From Syntrophomonas sp. (lineage in GTDB: Bacteria; Bacillota; Syntrophomonadia; Syntrophomonadales; Syntrophomonadaceae), in contig JAENZE010000001.1 of the NCBI GenBank assembly GCA_016841425.1, forward strand, positions 124,001-188,000: a stretch of DNA of 64,000 nucleotides, read 5' to 3'. This document shows, one piece after another, positions 16,541 to 26,800 of the stretch; position 1 is the stretch's first letter, and the number at the start of each line of letters is the position of its first letter. The translations under genes were made by a program, and so were the position numbers. The notes beneath the pieces are model-generated. The model saw only the letters and a program-made list of their open reading frames with translations, was not told where the DNA came from and searched no databases.

Positions 16541-17083
16541 TTGAATCTCGAGGAAGTAGATGTTTTATATACAGCGGAAGAAATTCGGGAAAAAGTAAAG
16601 GAATTAGGAAGCAAAATTTCTGCTGATTATGAAGGGGAAGGCTTGTTGGTAGTAGGGATATTGAAAGGTGCCTTTGTTTTTATGGCAGATTTAATTCGAG
16701 AAATTGATATCCCAATGGAACTTGATTTTATGAGTGTTTCCAGTTATGGTTCGTCTTCTGAAACATCCGGAGAAGTTAGGATAATGAAGGATCTTGACTT
16801 CTCTATAGAGGGAAAAAATGTACTGGTTGTAGAAGATATTGTAGATACTGGCTTAACTCTGAATTATATCAGCAAGATACTAAAACAAAGAGGGTGCAGC
16901 AGCGTTAAAATTTGCTGTCTGCTGGATAAGCCTTCACGCCGGCGCAGCCCGGTTATACCTGATTATATAGGCTATACTATACCAGACCAATTTGTAGTAG
17001 GATATGGGCTAGATTATTCTGGACATTACCGCAATTATCCGGCAGTATGTATTTTAAAGCCATCAGTATATAAGAATGATTAG
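16541..17083 (+). CDS. hpt: Hypoxanthine phosphoribosyltransferase
   Basis: A 180-aa purine salvage enzyme that joins hypoxanthine or guanine to PRPP, giving IMP or GMP. The PRPP-binding signature VVEDIVDTG is at residues 96-104; [11 protein letters not shown] and [13 protein letters not shown] (flexible loop) precede it, and the C-terminal [13 protein letters not shown] is the base-binding end. The TTG at 16541 is chosen because AAGGGGGGA lies seven bases upstream, it follows the promoter, and the resulting length is standard. It is cotranscribed with guaA, ten bases downstream, linking guanine salvage with GMP synthesis. Confidence 0.95.
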   Translation: MNLEEVDVLYTAEEIREKVKELGSKISADYEGEGLLVVGILKGAFVFMADLIREIDIPMELDFMSVSSYGSSSETSGEVRIMKDLDFSIEGKNVLVVEDIVDTGLTLNYISKILKQRGCSSVKICCLLDKPSRRRSPVIPDYIGYTIPDQFVVGYGLDYSGHYRNYPAVCILKPSVYKND

Positions 17084-17093
17084 GGGTGCAGCA

Positions 17094-18629
17094 ATGAACA
17101 ACGAACTAGTACTGGTACTTGATTTTGGAGGTCAGTATAATCAGTTAATAGCCAGGCGAGTACGGGAATTATCAGTATATAGTGAAATGGTTCCCTTTAA
17201 TATTAGCTATGAAGAGGTAACGGCCAAAAAGCCCGGAGGCATAATTTTAACCGGGGGGCCGGAAAGTGTCCATGTGGAAAACGCGCCCGCCTGTGATCCG
17301 AGGATTTTTGCAATGGGAGTTCCGGTACTGGGTATTTGTTATGGAATGCAGCTTTTGGCTCAGCATTACGGGGGGAGAGTGACCGGAGGACATATCCGGG
17401 AATACGGGCGCAGCATGCTGCAGGTTACTGAGCCGGATGATCTACTATTCAGCGGTCTTGAACAGGACATGCAGGTATGGATGAGTCATGGCGATTCCAT
17501 TGAAGAGCTTCCACCTGGATTCAAGGGAACAGCCACTACCAATAACTGTCCATTTGCTGCTATGAGTAATCCGAAGCTAGGTTTATATGGGGTCCAGTTT
17601 CATCCCGAGGTAAAACACACGATTTTTGGTATGGATATATTAAAAAAGTTTCTATTTGATGTTTGTGGTTTAAAAGGTGAATGGGATTTGGGTGATTTTA
17701 TCGGGGAAACGGTGGAAGATATTCGTCAAAAAGTAGGCGACAGAAAAATACTATGTGCTTTAAGCGGTGGGGTAGACTCGTCTGTTGCCGCAACCCTGGT
17801 ACACAAAGCGGTGGGAGATCAGCTGGTCTGTGTATTTGTTGATAATGGTTTGCTGAGAAAAGATGAACCAGAACAGGTTGTGAAGACTTTTCGAGATCAA
17901 ATGAAGATGAATCTTATTGCAGTGGATGCAGAGGAACGTTTTCTTAATAAGCTGGCCGGGGTTAAAGATCCGGAGCAAAAACGTAAGATAATTGGGGAAG
18001 AATTTATCCGCGTTTTTGAAGAAGAAAAAAATAAACTGGGTGATATAGATTATCTGGTACAGGGGACTATTTATCCTGATATCATTGAGAGTGGGACGAG
18101 TACTGCCCATACTATAAAAAGCCACCATAATGTGGGCGGATTACCTGAAGATATGGATTTTAAGTTGATAGAACCGCTTAGATTGCTTTTTAAAGATGAG
18201 GTCAGGCTTATGGGGGAGAAACTAGGTATTCCGCATGAGATACTCTGGAGACAGCCCTTTCCCGGACCGGGTCTAGGTGTTCGGGTATTGGAGGAGATAA
18301 CATGGGAGAAGCTCCACCTTTTGAAAGAAGCGGACGCTATAGTAAGGGAAGAGATAAAAAACGCCGGGCTTGAAAACGATATCTGGCAGGCTTTTGCGGT
18401 ACTGCCTCCGGTAAGAAGTGTTGGAGTCATGGGTGATGCCCGTACTTATGCTTATCCGGTAATCATTCGGGCGGTAGTAAGTGACGATGCCATGACTGCA
18501 GAATGGGCCAGGCTGCCTTATGAATTGTTAGACATTATGGCTCGCAGGATTGTAAATGAAGTCAATGGTATCAACCGGGTGGCCTATGATATAACCAGCA
18601 AACCACCTGGTACTATTGAGTGGGAATAA
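17094..18629 (+). CDS. guaA: GMP synthase (glutamine-hydrolysing)
   Basis: A 511-aa bifunctional enzyme converting XMP to GMP with ATP and glutamine. The N-terminal class I amidotransferase has the catalytic Cys82 in GICYGMQ and the His-Glu pair in QFHPEV. The ATP pyrophosphatase domain carries SGGVDS at 224-229, and the C-terminal dimerisation domain ends in PPGTIEWE as expected. The ATG at 17094 follows AGGGGTG; an upstream in-frame codon at 17076 overlaps hpt. It is the second gene of the hpt-guaA unit and is followed by a hairpin terminator. Confidence 0.98.
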   Translation: MNNELVLVLDFGGQYNQLIARRVRELSVYSEMVPFNISYEEVTAKKPGGIILTGGPESVHVENAPACDPRIFAMGVPVLGICYGMQLLAQHYGGRVTGGHIREYGRSMLQVTEPDDLLFSGLEQDMQVWMSHGDSIEELPPGFKGTATTNNCPFAAMSNPKLGLYGVQFHPEVKHTIFGMDILKKFLFDVCGLKGEWDLGDFIGETVEDIRQKVGDRKILCALSGGVDSSVAATLVHKAVGDQLVCVFVDNGLLRKDEPEQVVKTFRDQMKMNLIAVDAEERFLNKLAGVKDPEQKRKIIGEEFIRVFEEEKNKLGDIDYLVQGTIYPDIIESGTSTAHTIKSHHNVGGLPEDMDFKLIEPLRLLFKDEVRLMGEKLGIPHEILWRQPFPGPGLGVRVLEEITWEKLHLLKEADAIVREEIKNAGLENDIWQAFAVLPPVRSVGVMGDARTYAYPVIIRAVVSDDAMTAEWARLPYELLDIMARRIVNEVNGINRVAYDITSKPPGTIEWE

Positions 18630-18708
18630 GTTGAAACTTACTCCTTGTCACAGAAAAGCATGCAGAGAGTTATCAGAAATTAATTGAAAATCCGAAAAAA
18701 TATTGTAA

Positions 18709-18746
18709 TGTGCTATACTGGTTTTCCAGCATAGCACATTCTTATT
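18709..18746 (+). terminator. Terminator of hpt-guaA
   Basis: Arms TGTGCTAT (18709-18716) and ATAGCACA (18731-18738), extended inside by CTGG and CCAG, are followed by a T-rich tail. Confidence 0.75.
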
Positions 18747-18839
18747 TCTAAAATGTATTTATTTAGGGGTATCTCAAAACAATACTGTATAAAATCATTA
18801 ATAAGAAATTTCATTTAGAATGCGGAGGCGGATAAACAA

Positions 18840-18988
18840 TGAAACAGTAGTACGAATCATTATTTGAAAATTACGGTGAGAAATATGACAACGAAATTTT
18901 GCCCAAGGAATATTGGGTGAATGTGATTTTATTCGAAGCCGAACTGGATTATAACAATGAGCTAAGGCTCGCCACTCACGGCAAGCCT
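18840..18988 (+). pseudogene. Decayed 5' fragment of a SAM-dependent methyltransferase gene
   Basis: GGAGGCGG precedes an ATG that opens MKQ, then a TAG, then YESLFENYGEKYDNE in the same frame. The reading then shifts by one base to give QGILGECDFI and shifts back to EAELDYNNE. Joined across these lesions the text matches the N-terminus of small class I methyltransferases, in which LFENYGKKYD is followed by QGTxGECDFIE. The SAM-binding region that should come next is missing and the frame stops at 18988. It is thus a remnant with a nonsense codon, two frameshifts and a deletion, at the left edge of the restriction island. Family identity is from memory of that N-terminus. Confidence 0.6.
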
Positions 18989-19252
18989 TAACTCATTCTT
19001 GGTTTCCAGCAAACTAACGAAAATAATTATTGTCACTAATAGAACATGACTAATAAAATTCCTGAAAACATATTGATTTTACCTAACTGATTGTGTTAAT
19101 ATTCTCTCAGGACATGAAAAAGCTTCCAAAAACAGCGGCAACTGTTCTCAGAAGCTCTCTCGTTTAAATACTTGTATAGCTGGCTTATTATCGCACAATG
19201 CGGTTGGTTTGTCAACGGGAGCCTGTCACTTTGGTAGAAAGGAGGACAAACC
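18989..19252. other. Non-coding left flank of the restriction island
   Basis: AT-rich sequence with several imperfect hairpins (for example AGCTT near 19120 against AAGCT near 19153). No convincing promoter with both boxes, tRNA, or attachment repeat could be identified, although the island promoter must lie here. Confidence 0.4.
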
Positions 19253-19456
19253 ATGCGCTTTTATGTGAATAAAAATGCTCAGAACAATGGTGATCATGAG
19301 GTCCATCGTGCAACTTGCAGTTGGCTCCCGGAACCTCAGAATCGCCAATATCTGGGTGATTTTGCGGCATCGCAACGGGCGGTTCAAGAAGCGAAGAAGT
19401 ACTACAACCAAGTAAATGGATGTTACTACTGCTGTCCGGAAAGCCATACTTCTTAA
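19253..19456 (+). CDS. 67-aa cysteine-containing protein of the type I RM locus
   Basis: A 67-aa protein with conserved-looking layout: MRFYVNKNAQNNGDHEVH, then ATCSWLPEPQNRQYLGDF, then AVQEAKKYYNQVNGCYYCC and a final ESHTS. C22, C57, C60 and C61 with nearby His could bind a metal. I recall related small proteins beside type I restriction systems and other defence loci, but no function is known to me. GAAAGGAGG gives a strong start. It leads the operon before the half hsdS, with a GC-rich hairpin between them. A regulatory or anti-restriction-like role would be a guess. Confidence 0.65.
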   Translation: MRFYVNKNAQNNGDHEVHRATCSWLPEPQNRQYLGDFAASQRAVQEAKKYYNQVNGCYYCCPESHTS

Positions 19457-19471
19457 CCGAAGTTGAATAAA

Positions 19472-19497
19472 GCCCGCCTCATTTGGGCGGGCCTTTT
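19472..19497 (+). terminator. Hairpin between the 67-aa gene and half hsdS
   Basis: GCCCGCC (19472-19478) pairs with GGCGGGC (19486-19492) and is followed by CTTTTCTCT. It is a probable terminator or attenuator that lowers transcription of the downstream hsd genes. Confidence 0.65.
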
Positions 19498-19518
19498 CTC
19501 TCTAAAGAGGTGACACAT

Positions 19519-20106
19519 ATGCAATATATAAATCTTTCCGAAATTGCGGAAATTCAAAGTGGGCTGGTTGTTAGCCGAAAAGAGGTAAAATTTGATTCAG
19601 AGCAGTTCATAGAATATATGAGACTTAATTTGCGTTCCATTAATGAGGATGGGAGCATCAATGAAGAATCTTTAGATCGATATTTTGCAAATGAAAAACT
19701 TGAAGAACAGTTTATAACTACCCCAAATGATATTATTGTTCGCCTATTTCCTCCGTTTCGTCCGGCACTAATAACGGAATCTCTAATTGGCTTGGTGGTG
19801 CCGTCACAGTTTGCAATTATTCGGCTCAAGTCAAATGGCGTTATTCCTGAGTTCTTATGTTGTTATCTTTCTCATCGCAGCATGTTGGAATTTTTGGCAA
19901 TTAAAGAAAGCGGACGAGCTTCTAAAGGAATTAAAATATCAACGATATCCGAGATAGAAATACCTTTGCTTCCCTTGGATAAGCAGAAAACAATTGCTGC
20001 TTATGGTGAGATACATATAAAGCGAAAGCAGCTTTACTTGGACCTTATTCAGCAGTATGACCTAAAGATGGAAGCTGTTATAAATAGAGAAATTGGAGGA
20101 AAATAG
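19519..20106 (+). CDS. Half-size type I specificity subunit (HsdS-like)
   Basis: A 195-aa protein with one target-recognition domain and one helical conserved region, about half a normal HsdS. NLSEIAEIQSG at the N-terminus and EIEIPLLPLDKQKTIAAY followed by the helix HIKRKQLYLDLIQQYDLKME are typical of one S-subunit repeat. The ATG at 19519 is used because AAAGAGGTG lies before it. It overlaps the hsdM ribosome binding site region and is cotranscribed. Half subunits can dimerise to recognise a symmetric target, or exchange with the full hsdS downstream. A truncated relic is the other possibility, but the frame is intact. Confidence 0.7.
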   Translation: MQYINLSEIAEIQSGLVVSRKEVKFDSEQFIEYMRLNLRSINEDGSINEESLDRYFANEKLEEQFITTPNDIIVRLFPPFRPALITESLIGLVVPSQFAIIRLKSNGVIPEFLCCYLSHRSMLEFLAIKESGRASKGIKISTISEIEIPLLPLDKQKTIAAYGEIHIKRKQLYLDLIQQYDLKMEAVINREIGGK

Positions 20107-20107
20107 C

Positions 20108-21712
20108 ATGGGAACTACCAAAAAAGGTATAGAAAACACTTTGATGAAATGTGCAGATACACTCCGCGACACCATTGATGCGGCAAACTACAAGGATTAT
20201 ATTCTGCCGCTAATGTTTCTCAAATATTTAAGCGACCACTATATCGAAGCTTTAGAAGCATTAGAAGCTGAATATGAGCAAAAGACCAATAAGATAAAGA
20301 AAGAGGCGTGGATAGAGCGCCAAAAGAGGTATCTTCCTTTTACCATTGCTTCTGATAGCAATTTTAAGACTTTATACGAGCAACGTCACTCTGAAAAAAT
20401 TGGTCAGCTTATCAATGAGGCGATGCGACAAATTGAAAACGATAACAGTCAGCAATTTGGTGGAGTGCTTAGCACAGTTGACTATAATAGCGAGAATGCA
20501 TTGGGAACACGCGAACACAAAAATTCTCTTCTTCGCACGTTGCTTGAAGACTTAATATCATTAGACTTGAAGCCTAAAAGCATTGAAACAAAGGAAGATC
20601 AAGTTCCTGCTGATGTAATTGGTGATGCCTACGAATATATGATAGGACAGTTTGCAAGCATGGCTGGAAAGAAGGCAGGAAGCTTCTATACTCCTGCCGC
20701 TGTATCCGAAATAATGGCCCGTTTAGTAGATGTGCAGCCGGGAGACCGGGTGTATGACCCAACCTGCGGATCGGGCTCCTTGCTGATTAAAGCGGCGAAG
20801 AAACAAATCGATCCCAAAACCGGTACCAATAATGTATCCATATTTGGGCAGGAGGTAAATGGCTCCTCCGTTGCAATGGCGCGAATGAATATGTATATTC
20901 ATGAAATTCGCGATGCGAAGCTTGCGTGGGGCGATACGCTTGCCAATCCGATATTTAAGGATGATGATGGCAACCTGATGCTGTTTGATACCATTGTTGC
21001 CAATATGCCTTTCTCCAAAGACAAATGGGCTGCAGGTTTTAATCCTGGTGGTGAATCAACAGGGAAGGGCAAAAAAGAATTTAAAATGGAAGCAAAGCTG
21101 GATAAGTTCCATCGCTTTGACTGGGGCGTACCTCCTGCCAGCAAAGGAGACTGGGCATTTTTGCTCCATATGATTCACAGTCTTGCGGTAAGTGGCAGAA
21201 TTGCGGCAATCGCTCCGCATGGTGTTTTATTTCGCGGCGCATCGGAAGGGATTATAAGAAAAAGAGTAATTGAAGAAAATATTTTGGATGCGGTCATTGG
21301 TCTGCCTGAAAATGTATTCTATGGCACAAGTATCCCGGCTTGTATTTTGGTATTCAAAAAGAACCGCAAAAATAGAGATGTCTTGTTTATTGATGCAAGT
21401 AAGAAAGACGAGGAAGGTAACTTTCGCTATGTAAAAGGCACTAATCAAAATGAGCTGACCGAAAAACATATTCAGGATATTGTGACTGCCTATAAAAAAC
21501 GGCAGGATGCTCCAAAGTTTGCCCATGCAGCATCTTTGGAGGAGATAAAAGAAAACGATTACAATCTCAACATTCCGCGCTATGTAGATACCTTTGAGGA
21601 AGAGCCTCTTGTGAATATTGAGCAGGTGAACGCAAACATTGCCCGCTTGAAAATGGAAATTGCAGAGGCCGAAAAGAAAATGGATGAGTATTTGAAGGAG
21701 CTGGGTTTATGA
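20108..21712 (+). CDS. hsdM: Type I DNA adenine methyltransferase HsdM
   Basis: A 534-aa N6-adenine methyltransferase, the modification subunit of a type I restriction system. The N-terminal helical HsdM domain (about 5-150) is followed by the methylase fold: SAM-binding motif DPTCGSG at 217-223 and catalytic motif NMPF at 299-302. The usual form of the latter is NPPF, so Pro2 is Met here, a variant seen in some HsdM. Start ATG at 20108 follows GGAGG; a frame five codons longer would place the start before that site. The stop overlaps the dinD start as ATGA. It acts with HsdS to protect host DNA and with HsdR to restrict. Confidence 0.95.
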   Translation: MGTTKKGIENTLMKCADTLRDTIDAANYKDYILPLMFLKYLSDHYIEALEALEAEYEQKTNKIKKEAWIERQKRYLPFTIASDSNFKTLYEQRHSEKIGQLINEAMRQIENDNSQQFGGVLSTVDYNSENALGTREHKNSLLRTLLEDLISLDLKPKSIETKEDQVPADVIGDAYEYMIGQFASMAGKKAGSFYTPAAVSEIMARLVDVQPGDRVYDPTCGSGSLLIKAAKKQIDPKTGTNNVSIFGQEVNGSSVAMARMNMYIHEIRDAKLAWGDTLANPIFKDDDGNLMLFDTIVANMPFSKDKWAAGFNPGGESTGKGKKEFKMEAKLDKFHRFDWGVPPASKGDWAFLLHMIHSLAVSGRIAAIAPHGVLFRGASEGIIRKRVIEENILDAVIGLPENVFYGTSIPACILVFKKNRKNRDVLFIDASKKDEEGNFRYVKGTNQNELTEKHIQDIVTAYKKRQDAPKFAHAASLEEIKENDYNLNIPRYVDTFEEEPLVNIEQVNANIARLKMEIAEAEKKMDEYLKELGL

Positions 21713-22566
21713 GCAATATTGCTAAATACAGTGATCAGACCTTTGAAAGCATCAAGCATATTAATGAATTGGGGCAGGAGTTTTGGTTTGCACGGGAACT
21801 GCAGAGTGTTTTAGAATACACGGAATGGCGCAACTTCACAAATATTATTGATAAAGCCAAGATAGCCTGTATGAACAGTGGGGCAGACATCGATGACCAT
21901 TTTGTTGATGTCAACAAAATGGTTGTAATCGGTTCAGGGGCTGAGCGTGAAATTGATGATATAATGCTCTCTCGCTATGCTTGTTATTTGATTGTCATGA
22001 ACGGTGATCCACGTAAAGAAGTCATTGCTGTTGGACAGACTTACTTTGCAGTTAAAACAAGACAGCAGGAATTGATTGAAAACTATGAGCAGCTAAGCGA
22101 AGATCAAAAACGCTTGGCGATTCGAAATGAGATGATTGCCCATAACAAATCGTTGGCTGAGGCAGCGCAGATGGCCGGCGTAGAAACCCAGCGAGAATAT
22201 GCAATTTTTCAAAACAAAGGATATCAGGGATTGTATGGCGGTCTTGGTGTGCGTGAAATACACACTCGCAAGGGACTTAAGAAAAGCTAAAAAATCCTTG
22301 ACCATATGGGCAGCACCGAATTGGCGGCGAATTTGTTCCGGGCTACGCAAACGGATGATAAGCTCCGGCGGGAAAACATAATCGGGAAACAGGCTGCTTA
22401 TGAAACGCACTATGAGGTGGGTGTAAAAGTTCGCCAGACCATTAAAGAGCTGGGTGGAACCATGCCGGAGGATCTTCCCACGCCCGAAAAGAGCATTAAG
22501 CAAATAGAACGAGAACCCGAGAAGAAACGTTTGGCTGATGGTGAAACTCAAAACGATAAAGAGTAG
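21709..22566 (+). pseudogene. dinD: DNA damage-inducible protein D gene with an in-frame stop
   Basis: The frame encodes the BRO-N-like DinD protein (WFARELQSVLEYTEWRNF near 24-41, ending in YQGLYGGLGVREIHTRKGL). It is interrupted by TAA at 22288-22290 after GLKKS. Without any shift the same frame goes on with KILDHMGSTELAANLFRATQ and TIKELGGTMPEDLPTPEKS to a stop at 22564-22566. DinD relatives have KKSQKILDHMG here, so a CAA to TAA change explains the stop. The N-terminal 193 aa could still be made, and an ATG at 22306 could restart the rest. It sits in translational overlap with hsdM. DinD-type genes are often carried in such islands. Confidence 0.85.
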
Positions 22567-22587
22567 ATATAAGGTGGATGTGATAAG

Positions 22588-23868
22588 ATGCGTCAAGATA
22601 TAAAGGATAGATTAAAAAAAATAAATAACAATGAAGTTCCTAATGGCTTTCAACGAACAAAAGCGGGGCTGATGCCTAATGATTGGGTGCCAATACACAC
22701 AGCAGGTGAGATATTTGTTAATCATACAGATAAAAAGCACGATGGGACGGCTACTGTTTTATCTGCTACACAAGACAGGGGTATCGTTCCTCGCAGCGAA
22801 GTAGATATCGATATTAAATATGCTGAAAAAAATCTCTCTGGATATAAGAAGGTCAATCCCGGAAACTTTATTATAAGTTTACGTTCATTTCAAGGCGGAA
22901 TTGAGTATTCCGAGTATGAAGGATTGGTTAGTCCAGCCTATACTGTTCTCAAACGTATTATGCCCTTAATTGATGATTACTATAAAAACTACTTTAAAAC
23001 AAATGATTTTATAAACAGATTAAATTCTGCTACATATGGCATTCGAGATGGAAAGCAAATTGGCTATCAGGATTTCAAAACCTTGATTCTGCACTATCCT
23101 CCCCTCGCCGAACAAGATAAAGTTGCTGAAATACTTAACCATTGCGACAATATGATTGAGCTAAAACAACAGCTTATTGAAGAAGAGCGCAGCCGCAAAA
23201 AGTGGCTGATGCAGAATTTGCTTGATCCTGATAGCGGGGTTAGGTTGCCGGGGTTTGAGGGTGAATGGCTCCCAATTTTTTTAGGTCAAGTGGGGGCATT
23301 TTCGAAAGGCACAGGAATATCCAATGATGATTGCAAAACGGGTAAATACCCTTGCATCAAGTATGGTGATATTTATATGTCGTTTGAAGAATATTTCACA
23401 CTACCCGTTTCTTATACAAAAGAAGAAATCGCCATGCTGTCGCCTAAAATATCCAATGGAGCATTACTTTTTACAGCTTCTGGCGAGGATAGATTGGAAA
23501 TTGGGAAATGTATAGCATATTTGGGATGTAATTCTTTGGCCGTGGGCGGCGATATAGTAATCTGTTTGCCGAACATTGAAGAGTACGATCCTCAGTTTTT
23601 AGCATACCAACAAAATACAGAAGATTTGATAAAGCAAAAGTCTGTATTAGCCCAAGGATATTCTATTGTGCATCTTTATAGCGAACAGATCAAAAAATTG
23701 AAAATTTGTGTTCCACCAACAAAGAGAGAACAAATAGCTATTTCAAACTTGTTATCTGCTGTTGATGATAAAGTAAGATTGTTGGAGCAAGAACTCAACC
23801 AATGGCAGCAGAAGAAAAAAGCCCTGATGCAGCTATTACTAACCGGCATCATGCGAGTTTCAGTTTAA
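22588..23868 (+). CDS. hsdS: Type I restriction specificity subunit HsdS
   Basis: A 426-aa specificity subunit with the usual two target-recognition domains (about 25-170 and 225-380) separated by conserved helices. The first repeat ends LILHYPPLAEQDKVAEILNH and the second LKICVPPTKREQIAISNLLS, each followed by a coiled-coil (VRLLEQELNQWQQKKKALMQ at the C-terminus). Each TRD reads one half of a split target; the target cannot be predicted by eye. AAGGTGG precedes the ATG. It lies between the broken dinD and hsdR and makes the locus competent with hsdM. A separate half hsdS occurs at 19519. Confidence 0.94.
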   Translation: MRQDIKDRLKKINNNEVPNGFQRTKAGLMPNDWVPIHTAGEIFVNHTDKKHDGTATVLSATQDRGIVPRSEVDIDIKYAEKNLSGYKKVNPGNFIISLRSFQGGIEYSEYEGLVSPAYTVLKRIMPLIDDYYKNYFKTNDFINRLNSATYGIRDGKQIGYQDFKTLILHYPPLAEQDKVAEILNHCDNMIELKQQLIEEERSRKKWLMQNLLDPDSGVRLPGFEGEWLPIFLGQVGAFSKGTGISNDDCKTGKYPCIKYGDIYMSFEEYFTLPVSYTKEEIAMLSPKISNGALLFTASGEDRLEIGKCIAYLGCNSLAVGGDIVICLPNIEEYDPQFLAYQQNTEDLIKQKSVLAQGYSIVHLYSEQIKKLKICVPPTKREQIAISNLLSAVDDKVRLLEQELNQWQQKKKALMQLLLTGIMRVSV

Positions 23869-23880
23869 GGAGGTGCCAGA

Positions 23881-26800
23881 ATGCCAAGCCATACCATATT
23901 CAATGAGCGGCCCGAATCGCAGGAACGGGCGCTGAAAGTGCTCGAAAAATTGGGATATACAAGAGTATCAAGGGGCGACGCGGAGCAAAAGCGCGGGTCC
24001 AGAAAAGCTGTACTGTTTGAAGGCGAGCTGGAAGCATTTCTTAGCAAGCGTACATTTCCTTATGGCAGCGAACAGCGCTTTTTCTCCGGGGGCTCCATTG
24101 CAGCAGCCATTCGCGCCATGCATGTGCAGAATGCCGCCGGGCTTTATGCCGCCAACAAAGAAATCTACGAGATGCTTTGCTCTGGAAAGAGTCTGGAGGA
24201 ATCTCTGCCGGACAGCACCAAGCAGTCGTTTGATATCGACTATATTGATTTTGAGTACCCGGAAAACAACATTTTTCAGGTAACAGATGAATTTGAAGTG
24301 GAGCGTCCGAACGGAAAATTTACTCGTCCAGATATTGTGGTGTTGGTGAACGGTATTCCCCTTGTGGTGATTGAATGCAAAAAATCAAGCGTGGATGTGA
24401 TGGAGGGCGTTGTCCAGAACATCCGCAACTGGGGCAATGAGTACATACCTCAGCTTTTTCAATACACACAGCTTGTCATGGCGATGAATCCCGACAAGGT
24501 GTTATATGGTACCTGCGGCACGGCGGCAAAGTATTTTGTTTCCTGGCATGAGGATAAAGACAGTAAAGACTGGCAGCACGAGTGGTGCCGCAAGTGTTCT
24601 CCTGATGGGCAGATCAAAGAACAGGATCGCGCATTGGTTTCACTGCTTCACCCGGAAAGATTACTGGACTTGATTCGGAATTTCATCATCTATGATAACA
24701 ATGTCAAAAAAATTGCTCGATACAAGCAGTATTTTGCCGTGAAAAAGTGCATGAAACGTATTTTGCTACAGGACGACGCCAGCACTCGAAACGGTGTGGT
24801 GTGGCATACACAGGGTTCAGGCAAAACGCTCACAATGATTATGCTGACTAAGATTATCCTGCGGGAGAGCGCCTACAAGGACAGCCCTATCCGCAATCCG
24901 CACTTTATAATGGTAACGGATCGCATTAATTTGGATAAGCAAATTCGGGACAACTTCATTAATACAAAAATGAGCCCACATCGTGCCAAAACCGGCAAGG
25001 GGTTAATTGAATTGTTGGATGATGAGGGAAATACCGTTATAACAGCACTGGTGAATAAGTTTGAGGCGGCAATTAAGAAGAACTACCGCAATGAAAGTGA
25101 AAATCTGTTCTTGTTTATTGATGAAGGGCATAGGACGCAATATGGTAAGCTCAACGCCTATATGAACCGAGTTTTACCCAATGCCGTCAAAATTGCGTTT
25201 ACCGGAACACCGCTGCTAAAGAAATCAAAGCAAGGCGGAAAAGAGGCGATAGAAAGCGCCAAAAACACATATGCGAAGTTTGGGCCATTGATTGACAAGT
25301 ACAGCTTGCAGGATGCCATTGACGATAAGGTCACCGTTCCCATTGTTTATGAAGGGCGTGTTATTCCACAGAAAGTCACCAGTGAGCAAATTAATGCCCA
25401 TCTCAAATATATTACTGTTGGACTGACAGAGGATGAACGAAAAGATTTAGAAAAGAAATACAGTCGTTTTGTCGCCATATCTCAGACTAAACAGCGGTTG
25501 AGCATGGTGGCGTTTGATTTACATGAGCATTTTATCAATTATGTGAAGCCCAAGGGTTTTAAGGCCATGCTCACTTGCTCTTCACGAGCGGTGGCGGTTG
25601 AGATATTCTATATGCTTAAAAGCCTGGGGGGGTTGAGTCCGGCGGTCGTGATCACTCCGAATACTCAAAAAGAGGGAGACGACGAAGAAAATACAAAAGA
25701 GACCGACAGGATTATTGCTGATTTTTTCAGAAAAGAAGTCGATCCGCTCTATAAAAACAATTATGAGACCTATGAAGATGCGGTGACAGGCGCTTTTATT
25801 GAAAAAGACGGTGATATTGATTTATTGATCGTTAAAGACAAGTTGCTTACGGGCTTTGATGCGCCAATCGCCGCTGTTTTATATGTTGATAAACCGCTTA
25901 GAGACCATACCTTGCTTCAAGCGATTGCGCGGGTAAATCGAGTGTATGAAGAAAAAGACTTTGGATTGATCGTAGATTATATTGGTATTTTTAAAAAGCT
26001 TAACTCTGCGTTGGATATATATAGCGACGAGAAATCCGGCATGGATGGATTTGACAGTACGGATATAGGGACAGCTATATCGGCTGTATCAGAACAACAA
26101 ACGAGACTCGAAGACTCCCACAAAGCATTATGGCAAATATTTGATGGCATCGATGAGAACGAACCCAGCGCTAATGTTTGGCAGGAGCGGTTGCGGGAGT
26201 ACGATATGCGAAAAGACTTTTACACAAAGCTTGCATCTTTTGCGAAACTGGTGGACTTCTTATATTCCAGTCACGATTTATTTGAAGCGGTTAGCTATGA
26301 TCAAAGCGAAGTGTATAGGAAAGACTATCTGTTTTTCAAGAAGTTGAAAGACAGCGTATCATTACGTTTCAATGACAGCGTGGATTTTTCAAAATATGAG
26401 AATGGTGTTCGCCAGTTGCTTAATACCTATGTCAATGCCGAAGATGCTAAGATTATCATTGAACCTTTGGACATTCTAAACAAGGACAAGATGGAAGAAC
26501 AGCTTGCGCGCCTGGGGTCAAAAGAAGCCAAGGCAGAAGCTATTCAAACCAGGCAGGTAGAAGTCCTTGAGAGCAGGAGGTATGAGGATCCTATTCAATC
26601 CATGACTTTTATGGATCGTATCAATGAGACAATCAGCGACTATATGGCTGAACGCGACAGTGAAAAGTATCTTTCCGAGATGGAAAAAATTGCGGAAGAC
26701 TATCGGGAAGGCCGCAGTACCATAGAATATCCGGAACTTATTGTTGATGATGGCGCAGCCAAGACTTTTTATGGTTCGATTAATAGCGGGGTAAAAAAAG

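Noticed and set aside
18989-19252. Attachment site of an integrative element at the island edge
   Set aside because: No integrase gene, no tRNA end and no matching direct repeat was found at 18.9 and 27.8 kb by eye.
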